Part shown: one piece after another, positions 7,745 through 14,651 of the stretch
Layout of the letters: the number at the start of each line of letters is the position of its first letter
Numbering within the stretch: position 1 is the first letter of the stretch
Notes under the pieces: model-generated
What the model was told of the DNA's origin: nothing
Database searches by the model: none
Seen by the model: only the letters and a program-made list of their open reading frames with translations
Made by a program: the position numbers and the translations under genes
Source: CAYXVU01 sp964468725
GTDB lineage: Bacteria > Acidobacteriota > Blastocatellia > UBA7656
Assembly (NCBI GenBank): GCA_964468725.1
Contig: CAYXVU010000074.1
Span: forward strand, 1 to 24,576
Direction of reading: 5' to 3'
DNA: 24,576 bases

Positions 7745-8701
7745 ATGAGCCAGTCCAGCGCCCTCGTAACCGCAGCCGGAGGCATCGGCGACATTCTTCG
7801 CATCACGCCATTGGTGCGCGTTTTTCACGCCCTCGGCTATGGCGTAGATGTGCTCGTCGCACCCGATTATCTCGACACCGTTCACCTGCTCGACGGTGCG
7901 CCGGAGATTCGCCGACTCTTCTACACGCCGAGCGCGTGGTGTAAAGACAAAGAGCAACGCCTCGACGGACTCCCTGAACAAAGCTACGACATCGCCACCT
8001 TCACGGTTTGGAGCTCGAGTTTGCAGACCCACGTGCGCGCCCGCCAGCGTTTCGCTTTTCAACGCCAGCAGTGGTTGCTGGAAGGTGACCAACGTTGTGT
8101 CGAAGCCATTGCCCGCGCTGTCGGCTGGACGGCGGCGTTGCCTGCGCCATTTGCGAGAGCGGAAAAGAGGGATTTCGGGCTGCCGCAGGGCACAATTGCT
8201 TTGCATCCGGGCTGCAAACCCGGATGGCCATGGAAGAAATGGCATGGCTTCGAAAGCTTGGCGCGCTTGCTGCCGAGCGCGGCGATCATCGGCACACCGG
8301 CGGATGCGGATAACCGCGACACCTATTTTCGACGCTCGTTCACCTGGCCGGAGACGACGAAGGACTTTGTCGGCAAACTGAGTTTGTCGGAAACCGCATC
8401 GCTCATACAAGAATGCGCGGCGTTGGTGTCGAACGATTCGGGGTTGATGCATCTGGCGGTTGCACTCGGCATTCCGACCTTCGGCATCTTTGGGCTGACC
8501 AGTCCGGCGCGCGAAGCGATGCCGGTCGCCAACATGGTTGCGATTACCAAAGGGTTGGCTTGCGAACCCGCCTGTCGCCGCACCCCGTGGGGACGCCGCG
8601 ATTGCCAATATCATCTGGAATGTTTGAAGACCTTGACGCCAGAAGAGGTGTTGAAAACGGTTGTCGGCAGTGGGTTGCCGATAATTGGCATTCAACAATG
8701 A
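7745..8701 (+). CDS. Family 9 glycosyltransferase (heptosyltransferase-like)
   Basis: The product is 318 residues. The GT-B fold of family 9 is recognisable: AAGGIGDILRITPLVRV (residues 10-26) with the Gly-rich loop and acidic residue of the N-terminal domain, ALHPGCKPGWPWKKW in the middle, and VSNDSGLMHLAVALGIP (NDSG with D231) at the nucleotide-sugar site, then TFGIFG. The C-terminus has a cysteine cluster (CEPAC, then C, then C over about 20 residues) followed by LTPEEVL. Such clusters occur in many WaaF-like enzymes, and a related Cys4 motif binds iron in the autotransporter heptosyltransferase TibC. Likely role: addition of heptose or a related sugar to a surface glycan or protein. The paralogue at 11487 has the same layout. 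Start ATG 7745 has GAGAG just upstream. Confidence 0.85.
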   Translation: MSQSSALVTAAGGIGDILRITPLVRVFHALGYGVDVLVAPDYLDTVHLLDGAPEIRRLFYTPSAWCKDKEQRLDGLPEQSYDIATFTVWSSSLQTHVRARQRFAFQRQQWLLEGDQRCVEAIARAVGWTAALPAPFARAEKRDFGLPQGTIALHPGCKPGWPWKKWHGFESLARLLPSAAIIGTPADADNRDTYFRRSFTWPETTKDFVGKLSLSETASLIQECAALVSNDSGLMHLAVALGIPTFGIFGLTSPAREAMPVANMVAITKGLACEPACRRTPWGRRDCQYHLECLKTLTPEEVLKTVVGSGLPIIGIQQ

Positions 8702-8717
8702 AGTGAGGAAGTTCGTC

Positions 8718-10520
8718 ATGAGTGAAATCGCCATTCAGTACTACGGTTATGTCTTCGATGCGTCGGGCTACGGGCAAGCGGCGCGCGCCTACATTCACGC
8801 GCTGCATCGCGCCGGTATCGAATTATCGGTGGTCGAGATGAATCGTCATCCGCGACAAGTGCGCGATGCGTTGATCGAAGAATTGGTAGGCAGAAAGATC
8901 GAGGCGGATTTTCATCTCTTTCACGGCATCCCGCCGCAATGGGCGCGCACTGCCTTTCGTTTGCCGAATGCCATCGGCATGACGGTGTGGGAGACTGATG
9001 TGATGCCCTCACAATGGCGCAATGCCCTCAATCATGTGATGGATGTATGGTTGCCCTGCGAATTCAACGTGGCCACTTTTCAGCGTGCCATCAGCACCTC
9101 GGTCTTCAAATTGCCGCATGCGATTCTGCCGACCCATTTCAATGGCGATGTGCCGCAGCCGAACCATTTTTTGCGGGTCGCTCCCGATGATTTCATCTTT
9201 TACAGCCTCTTCGAATGGCAAGATCGCAAAGGGCCGCGCGAACTGATCGAAGCCTTTTTGCGCGCCTTCCCGCAGCAAAGCGATGCGGTGTTGATTATCA
9301 AGACCAGCGGTCATGCGGCGCACGCGGCGCAGCAGACGGTCGAGCAGGTTCGCAGACAGATCCCTTCGAAGGCGCGCTTGGAACTGCGCTGCGAAGGCTG
9401 GTCGGAAGCCGAAGTCGAAGCCTTGCATCAGCGCGGCGATTGTTATGTGTCGTTGCATCGCGGGGAAGGGTGGTGCTACCCGCTCTTTGATGCGGCGCGG
9501 CGCGGCACGCCGGTCATTGCTACCAACTACTCCGGGCCGCTCGAATACCTCAGCGACGAAGAGCATTTCTTAGTGCGCTATCATCTCGGTCAAGTGCGTC
9601 AGCCCTACATCTATTATCAACCGCACATGAAGTGGGCGGAACCCGACGCTCAACATGCTGTCGAACTGATGCGCGCCGTCTACCATCAGCGTGCTGCCGC
9701 CAAAGCGCGCGCCCTGCGAGGGGCGCAACGAATTCAACAAGCTTACTCTCCCGAAGCCGTCGGCGCGCTGGCTAAAGAGCGGCTGATGGAACTGCTGGAA
9801 CGCCGAAACCCGCAGAAGTGGAAATGCCTACGTCAACAAGAGCGCACTCGGTCATTGCGCCCCGCTGTGCCGATTGCTGGCGACTGGTATGATGCCGACT
9901 ATTTCGACAGAGGGCTCAAGAGCAACTGGGAGCAGGGCTATAGTTGGAAGGTCTTCGGAGACCTGTTTCGGGAGACGGCTGCATTTATAACCGACACTTT
10001 TAGCGAAGCCGAAAGCTTTATGGATGCAGGCTGCGCCAAAGGTTTGCTGGTGCGTGCTCTGCGCGAACAAGGGAAAGAAGGTTGGGGATTCGATCACAGC
10101 CGCTATGCCATTGAGCATGCGGAGAAAACCGTCAAGCCGTTTCTTTCCTGCGCCAGCGTTGAGCGGGTGGCCTATGATCGGGAGTTCGATGTGCTGACGG
10201 CGTTTTCGCTATTCGAAAGTCTGACCGAAAGGCAAGCTCTCGAATTTCTGAAGCGGGCGCGACAGTGGACAAAACAGGCTCTGGTGGCCAGTATCGCGTG
10301 CTATGGAACGGATGAAGAGCGCGAGACGCGCTTCGCCGGAGATGCCGACTTATCGCATATCACGATCAAGAGTCGGCACTGGTGGCACGAACTGTTTTTG
10401 CGCGCCGGTTGGCGGCAAGACGCTGTGCATCGTATTGCCGAGCGCATCTGTCAAGCGCACGCTCTGCCAACCCGCATGAACTGGAAACTCTTCGTCTATG
10501 CGCCGGGGCGGAAACCATAA
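8718..10520 (+). CDS. Fused family 4-type glycosyltransferase and SAM methyltransferase
   Basis: The product is 600 residues from ATG 8718, preceded by GAGGA at eight bases. The open frame extends back to a TTG at 8685 that would overlap the previous gene. Residues 1-370 are a GT-B glycosyltransferase: YYGYVFDASGYGQAARAYIH at the N-terminus, a GRP-like FYSLFEWQDRKGPRELIEAF, and the donor-site segment HRGEGWCYPLFDAARRGTPV (G249-W252 region) followed by SGPLEYL, matching the E-x7-E pattern of family 4. Residues 390-600 are a class I methyltransferase with motif I FMDAGCAKGLLVRAL (D436-G442) and a GFDHS acidic strand. Fusion implies that the added sugar, or the same glycan, is methylated. A double-domain protein like this suggests chain-end capping, which is inference. 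It lies 16 bases after the GT9 gene. Confidence 0.85.
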   Translation: MSEIAIQYYGYVFDASGYGQAARAYIHALHRAGIELSVVEMNRHPRQVRDALIEELVGRKIEADFHLFHGIPPQWARTAFRLPNAIGMTVWETDVMPSQWRNALNHVMDVWLPCEFNVATFQRAISTSVFKLPHAILPTHFNGDVPQPNHFLRVAPDDFIFYSLFEWQDRKGPRELIEAFLRAFPQQSDAVLIIKTSGHAAHAAQQTVEQVRRQIPSKARLELRCEGWSEAEVEALHQRGDCYVSLHRGEGWCYPLFDAARRGTPVIATNYSGPLEYLSDEEHFLVRYHLGQVRQPYIYYQPHMKWAEPDAQHAVELMRAVYHQRAAAKARALRGAQRIQQAYSPEAVGALAKERLMELLERRNPQKWKCLRQQERTRSLRPAVPIAGDWYDADYFDRGLKSNWEQGYSWKVFGDLFRETAAFITDTFSEAESFMDAGCAKGLLVRALREQGKEGWGFDHSRYAIEHAEKTVKPFLSCASVERVAYDREFDVLTAFSLFESLTERQALEFLKRARQWTKQALVASIACYGTDEERETRFAGDADLSHITIKSRHWWHELFLRAGWRQDAVHRIAERICQAHALPTRMNWKLFVYAPGRKP

Positions 10521-10637
10521 ATCGGCAACAGAAGCTTTCTGCGCTTCTGACTACAGAGCGCAGACTGGAAAACACGAAAGGCCACAATCGAAGGACGGCA
10601 TCGAACATTCGCTAACCGGAAGTCAGATCGACAAGGT

Positions 10638-10644
10638 GAGGAGG
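10638..10644 (+). promoter_or_regulatory. Ribosome binding site deciding the FkbM gene start
   Basis: GAGGAGG lies nine bases before ATG 10654. The frame is open back to 10498, inside the preceding gene, but the extra 52 residues are of low quality (Lys/Arg/Gln-rich) and lie in the 133-base spacer. This site supports the shorter 278-residue protein. Confidence 0.6.
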
Positions 10645-10653
10645 AAGGGTGAG

Positions 10654-11490
10654 ATGGAAGGCAATGCCTGTTATAAATTTTCGACGATCAAAAACTACAT
10701 TGAGCAGACCGGACAAAAAGCCATTGAAGTCATTGTAGATGTGGGCGTCAATGTCGGCGATATTTCGCTGATGATGCACGCCTACTTTCCTAAAGCACGC
10801 ATCTACGGTTTTGAAGCCGTGCGCGAATACTATGACATTGCCCGCGCTCGCACAGCGCCCGTCGCTGAAATCAAACTGTTCAATCAAGCCTTCAGTTCTC
10901 AACATCTGTTTGCCGATGATTGGGGAGAAGCGCCGCGCCCGCAGGCGACAACTCTAAGCATCCTGAAAGGGCTGCCGGAGGCCGGGCCGGGCTGGACGGG
11001 CGGTTCGGTGGTTGTGCCCGACGATCACGAACTGATTACACGACCGATCAATCTGCGCGGCTATGCCAGACTGGAACAATCCATCACGCCCATCTCGTTG
11101 GCGGAGTTTCTACAGGCGGAAGGCATCGCGGAGATTGATATGTTGAAGATGGACTGTGAAGGATGCGAACACTCCGTACTCGGTTGCGCCAACATAGAAA
11201 CTTTACAACGCGCGCGTTTCATCGTCGGCGAGTATCACGGGTTGGAGCGTTTTTATGCGGTCATGCAGAAGAAGCTCTTTCGCACCCATAAAGTGAATCT
11301 GATCGGCGACCGGTCATTGGGCAGCTTTTTCGCGGAACGTCTAGAGGGTGAAGCCGATGGCATTCTGAAGTTCGATAAGAGTGGTATGCTGATGGCGCGA
11401 CCTTGGTTGTGCAGTTTTCCCATCGAGTGGCATCTGTTCAACGAAGCGTATGTCTTACCGGAAGACCGCTCGTGGCACGCCTTGCCATGA
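10654..11490 (+). CDS. FkbM family methyltransferase
   Basis: The product is 278 residues from ATG 10654. It shows the FkbM layout: motif I IVDVGVNVGDISLMMH (D29-D36), which binds S-adenosylmethionine; YGFEAV, with the acidic residue that contacts the ribose; and the diagnostic IDMLKMDCEGCEHSVLG (D167-E172), close to the usual K-x-D-x-E-G-x-E. FkbM enzymes O-methylate sugars or polyketides and are common in surface-glycan clusters. The neighbours, three sugar transferases upstream and one downstream, point to a sugar substrate. The 133-base spacer before it contains only a 7-bp hairpin (10529-10549) without a T-run, so read-through from upstream is likely. Its TGA stop overlaps the ATG of the next gene (ATGA at 11487-11490), indicating translational coupling. 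Confidence 0.85.
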   Translation: MEGNACYKFSTIKNYIEQTGQKAIEVIVDVGVNVGDISLMMHAYFPKARIYGFEAVREYYDIARARTAPVAEIKLFNQAFSSQHLFADDWGEAPRPQATTLSILKGLPEAGPGWTGGSVVVPDDHELITRPINLRGYARLEQSITPISLAEFLQAEGIAEIDMLKMDCEGCEHSVLGCANIETLQRARFIVGEYHGLERFYAVMQKKLFRTHKVNLIGDRSLGSFFAERLEGEADGILKFDKSGMLMARPWLCSFPIEWHLFNEAYVLPEDRSWHALP

Positions 11491-12479
11491 GCCGTCCATC
11501 AGAGGCTCAACTCGCTGGCTGGGGTATGTCAACAAGCAGAATAGAGAAACGCGCTCTCGTGCATCTGGCGTCGGGCATCGGCAACATCGTGCTGGCAACG
11601 CCGCTGCTGGTTGCGCTTGATGAACTAGGCTGTACGACCGATGTGCTGCTGCATGCAGACTATGGCGAGACGGCGGAGTTATTGCGCGGTTGGAGTCTGG
11701 TTCGTACCCTCTACGAAGGATGCTCACAGAGTCCGCTCAAGCGCGATTACGACATCATCGTGCCCGCCGTGCCGCCATTTTATTGGCGGCAACTGGCGCG
11801 ACTCTATCGCAACAGCTTGTTGCCTAAAGCGAATCTCCTATCGCGCCCTCGTGACGCCGTCTTCTATTGCGACGAGCAAGAGTATTATCTCTCCTTTGCC
11901 CGCCAACTCGGCTATCCGCCCGCTGCCAGACCCTTTTACCGGTTGCCCATTGCGCCGAGCGAGAGGATCAAGACCGATTCGCGCACGCTCATCATTGCGC
12001 CCGGTTGCAAGACCGGCGAGATGGCCTTCAAACGTTGGCCGCATTTTGCCCAGCTTGCCGAACGTTTCGCGGATGTCATCCTTGTCGGCACTGACGATGA
12101 TCTGCGCCAAGCCGATGGCACACCTTTTCGCTTTCCCGCCCATGTCCGCTCGTTTGTTGGCCAACTCAGTCTGCGAGAGACGGCGGAATTGATGTCCGCA
12201 GCCGGAGCGGTGGTCGGCAATGATAGCGGACTTGCTCACGTTGCGGCGGCAAGCGGCGTGCCGACCGTGATGATCTTTGGCCCGACGCCGCATCGCACGC
12301 TCGGACATTTTCCTCCGAATGTCACAGTGTTACGTCTCGGTTTGGAATGCGAGCCGTGTTGGTTCGGGGCGCGATTCAGAGCCTGCGCCAAACGGATTGA
12401 TTGCCTGACTAACCTCTCCGTTGCAACCGTCGAATGCGAATTGAAACGTCTGCTCGGCATCGAACCAGTTGTGCCCTAG
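11487..12479 (+). CDS. Family 9 glycosyltransferase (second heptosyltransferase-like)
   Basis: The product is 330 residues from ATG 11487, which overlaps the FkbM stop as ATGA. An internal ATG at 11526 (beginning MSTSRIEKRALVH) is an alternative closer to the usual family N-terminus. Family 9 features are clear: LVHLASGIGNIVLATPLL in the N-terminal Rossmann fold, IIAPGCKTGEMAFKRWPHF in the middle, and VVGNDSGLAHVAAASGVP (D246, S247, G248), then TVMIFGPT, in the donor domain. The C-terminus has CEPC, then two more cysteines within 17 residues, the same kind of Cys4 cluster as in the paralogue at 7745. It probably adds a further heptose-like sugar in the same glycan. It is the last gene of the cluster; the next gene follows after 111 bases and appears to have its own promoter. 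Confidence 0.83.
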   Translation: MSRPSEAQLAGWGMSTSRIEKRALVHLASGIGNIVLATPLLVALDELGCTTDVLLHADYGETAELLRGWSLVRTLYEGCSQSPLKRDYDIIVPAVPPFYWRQLARLYRNSLLPKANLLSRPRDAVFYCDEQEYYLSFARQLGYPPAARPFYRLPIAPSERIKTDSRTLIIAPGCKTGEMAFKRWPHFAQLAERFADVILVGTDDDLRQADGTPFRFPAHVRSFVGQLSLRETAELMSAAGAVVGNDSGLAHVAAASGVPTVMIFGPTPHRTLGHFPPNVTVLRLGLECEPCWFGARFRACAKRIDCLTNLSVATVECELKRLLGIEPVVP

Positions 12480-12548
12480 CCGGTAGGCACAGATTCGTCG
12501 TCAACCGCCAGTGAATCCTGAAAGCGAGATTGCCCTCGCCATCGCAAA

Positions 12549-12578
12549 CTGACGACCGGCTGTCAATGCAGGTATACT
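12549..12578 (+). promoter_or_regulatory. Candidate sigma-70 promoter for the VWA gene
   Basis: TATACT at 12573-12578 is one mismatch from the -10 consensus, and CTGACG at 12549-12554 shares four of six bases with TTGACA; the spacer is 18 bases. Transcription would begin near 12585, only about six bases before ATG 12591, so the mRNA would be almost leaderless. Acidobacterial promoter rules are poorly known, so this is a pattern match only. Confidence 0.4.
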
Positions 12579-12590
12579 GCTCGGTTAAGG

Positions 12591-13877
12591 ATGCGAAAAC
12601 GAGGCCATAAGCTGAATGCGGCAGGTGTGAGTTGCTGCCTGTTGATAACGTTGCTTGCACCTGGCCTGATTGCGCAATCGGAAAAATTCAAACGCGAAAA
12701 ATTCGGCTCCAGCCTAAAACGCCTGAAGTGGGATGATCGGAAACAGGCCGCCGTCGAAACCAAGAAAAACCGCTCAACCCGACCTCTACCGGCGACCGAT
12801 GCCGATACGCTCAAACTGGAGACTCTCTACGTCGCTTTCGATATTTTGGTTTCTGATCCGGTTGCCGCGCGCTTCGTCACAGGGCTGACCAAAGATGATT
12901 TCATCATCGCCGAAGATGACCAGCCGCAAGCGGTCGAATTGGTTTCGCGCGGCGATGATGCCGAGCGCACGCGCTCGCTGGTGCTGGTGCTCGATTACAG
13001 CGGCAGCCAATTGCCGTTTCTAGCGGCCAGTATCAGCGCAGCAAAGAGCTTGATTCAACGCCTTGCGCCCGCCGACCGCATGGCCATCGTCACGGCGGAT
13101 ATTGAACTGCTTGTTGATTTCACCGGCGACAAAGCCCGACTCAGCGCCGCGCTCGACGGGTTGGAGAAGCAGGCCGGTAAGCTAAAAGGCGAAGATCGGT
13201 TCGGGCGCGCAATCGCTTGGCGGCGCGGGCGCACGTTGCAATTTTCCGCTCTATTTGCGGCTTTGCGAGAACTGGTGAACGATGACGAAGCGCGTCACCT
13301 GATTATCTTTCAATCGGACGGTGATGAAGCGGTCACCTTCAGAGACCAGCCGCACGCCGATGATTATCTGGCCAACATGCCCGAACGCGCTTACGGCTTG
13401 CAAGACATCTATGCGGCTGCCGAAAAGTCGCGGGCTACCATCTACACCGTCATCCCTAGCGAACGATTGACCGGCCTGCCGCCAGCCAAACGGTACGAAC
13501 GCGGGCGCGGTTTGCTAGAGCGAATCGAACGCGCACGGTTTGCCAACGATGCCGAATACCAGCGGCACGCCCGCATCTTCCCGCTCAATGATGCCAAGGC
13601 GAAGCTCTACACCGACCGATTTGCCGAAGCGCAACAGGCTGCCTTGCAGGTTGCGGAACGAACCGGCGGTTGGGCGGCATTTTTGGAGTCGCCCGAACGG
13701 GCGCAGACGATTTACGAACAGATTCTTACCGACATCAATCATCGTTACGTGGTGGCTTACTATCCGACCAACGCGGCGCGAGACGGCAACCTGCGCCGCG
13801 TCAAGATCACGGTGCGCGACCATCCCGAATACCGCGTGCATGGCCGCACCAGCTATTATGCGCCGACTGCTCCTTGA
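12591..13877 (+). CDS. Secreted VWA-domain protein, acidobacterial VWFA-related type
   Basis: The product is 428 residues. Residues 1-31 form a signal peptide: a basic start (MRKRGHK), a hydrophobic core (VSCCLLITLLAPGLIA) and probable cleavage before QSEK. The region to about 60 is basic and charged. Then follows a beta-rich segment (LYVAFDILVSDPVAARFVTG, with KDDFIIAEDDQPQAVELVSR) that precedes the VWA domain in the VWFA-related family abundant in Acidobacteriota. The VWA domain spans about 128-400 with a MIDAS-like LVLDYSGSQLPF (D135, S137, S139). IIFQSDGDE fits the later Asp/Thr-containing loop. The C-terminus RYVVAYYPTN and YRVHGRTSYYAP matches the usual ending of the family. The role is unknown, presumably metal-dependent adhesion or protein contact outside the inner membrane. 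AAGGATG at the start leaves no spacer for a ribosome binding site. Confidence 0.85.
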   Translation: MRKRGHKLNAAGVSCCLLITLLAPGLIAQSEKFKREKFGSSLKRLKWDDRKQAAVETKKNRSTRPLPATDADTLKLETLYVAFDILVSDPVAARFVTGLTKDDFIIAEDDQPQAVELVSRGDDAERTRSLVLVLDYSGSQLPFLAASISAAKSLIQRLAPADRMAIVTADIELLVDFTGDKARLSAALDGLEKQAGKLKGEDRFGRAIAWRRGRTLQFSALFAALRELVNDDEARHLIIFQSDGDEAVTFRDQPHADDYLANMPERAYGLQDIYAAAEKSRATIYTVIPSERLTGLPPAKRYERGRGLLERIERARFANDAEYQRHARIFPLNDAKAKLYTDRFAEAQQAALQVAERTGGWAAFLESPERAQTIYEQILTDINHRYVVAYYPTNAARDGNLRRVKITVRDHPEYRVHGRTSYYAPTAP

Positions 13878-13915
13878 ACGGTCGGTCGTCTTGAAGAGAC
13901 GCACAGAGAGTGATA

Positions 13916-13946
13916 CTGACATCGCTACCCCGCCGTGAGGTACAAT
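13916..13946 (+). promoter_or_regulatory. Candidate promoter for the ECF sigma gene
   Basis: CTGACA at 13916-13921 (five of six bases of TTGACA) and TACAAT at 13941-13946 (five of six of TATAAT) are separated by 19 bases, slightly long. They lie 31 bases upstream of ATG 13978, in the 100-base space after the VWA gene. Housekeeping-type expression of the sigma factor and kinase is implied if the site is real. Confidence 0.45.
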
Positions 13947-13977
13947 GGGGGGCGCGGTTTGAGGTTGATAAACGATT

Positions 13978-14550
13978 ATGAGTATGAATGCCGAAAGCGA
14001 TGTCACACAGTTGTTGGTTGATTGGAGCGACGGGAAACAGGAGTCGCTCGACAAACTGATGCAAGCGGTCTATGACGAACTCCACAAGATGGCCGGACGC
14101 TATCTGCGCCGCGAACGCGAAGAGCATACGCTACAAACGACGGCGCTCGTCCATGAAGCGTATCTGAAACTGATTGACCAACGGCGCGTGCGGTGGCAAA
14201 ACCGCGCCCACTTTTTCGCCATCGCCGCACAGGCGATGCGCCGCATATTGGTCGATCACGCGCGCAATCGGCAGGCCGCAAAGCGCGGCAGCGGCGGGGT
14301 GAAACTCTCGCTCGACGAAGGGGTTATGGATGTCTCCGACGAACGCGCCGAAAGTCTGGTGGCGCTCGATGAGGCGCTCAAGAGGTTGGCGGAGATGGAT
14401 CCGCAAAAGAGCCAACTGGTCGAACTCCGCTTCTTCGGCGGCATGTCTATCGAAGAGACTGCCGAAGCGCTCGGAATTGGCACTGCGACCGTCATTCGCC
14501 ATTGGCGATTGGCGAAAGCCTGGCTCTATAACGAAGTGGCGAGTCAATGA
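13978..14550 (+). CDS. ECF-type RNA polymerase sigma factor (Sig-70_X6-like)
   Basis: The product is 190 residues, typical of ECF sigma factors. Region 2 spans about 8-95 (LLVDWSDGKQESLDKLMQAV, LHKMAGRYLRRE, LVHEAYLKLID, and HFFAIAAQAMRRILVDHAR at the end). Region 4 spans about 125-185 with the helix-turn-helix MSIEETAEALGIGTATVIRH followed by WRLAKAWLY. The HTLQTTALVHEAYLKL and RRILVDHAR motifs are typical of the subgroup common in Acidobacteriota and Planctomycetes, which is often encoded beside a Ser/Thr kinase with TPRs. Here that kinase begins 101 bases downstream. In such pairs no anti-sigma factor is present, and activity is thought to depend on the kinase. ATG 13978 is used; ATG 13984 is an alternative, with GAGG at 13961-13964. 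Confidence 0.9.
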   Translation: MSMNAESDVTQLLVDWSDGKQESLDKLMQAVYDELHKMAGRYLRREREEHTLQTTALVHEAYLKLIDQRRVRWQNRAHFFAIAAQAMRRILVDHARNRQAAKRGSGGVKLSLDEGVMDVSDERAESLVALDEALKRLAEMDPQKSQLVELRFFGGMSIEETAEALGIGTATVIRHWRLAKAWLYNEVASQ

Positions 14551-14651
14551 TCGTTTGGCAGTTGTCGGCTGCTGTGTGCCTGTGAAGACGCGAGAGGTTA
14601 GATTGAGAATGGCGAATCGCCGACGGTAACTAACCGACAACGGTTTCCTCC

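Noticed and set aside
7688..8734. Minus-strand open frame of 348 codons opposite the first GT9 gene
   Set aside because: Low-complexity Arg/Ala/Gln-rich; the + strand has full GT9 motifs.
10529..10549. 7-bp hairpin (CAGAAGC/GCTTCTG) in the spacer before the FkbM gene as a terminator
   Set aside because: Short stem, seven-base loop and no T-run; too weak to call.
13886..13903. CGTCT/AGACG mini-hairpin after the VWA gene as a terminator
   Set aside because: Only five base pairs and no T-run.
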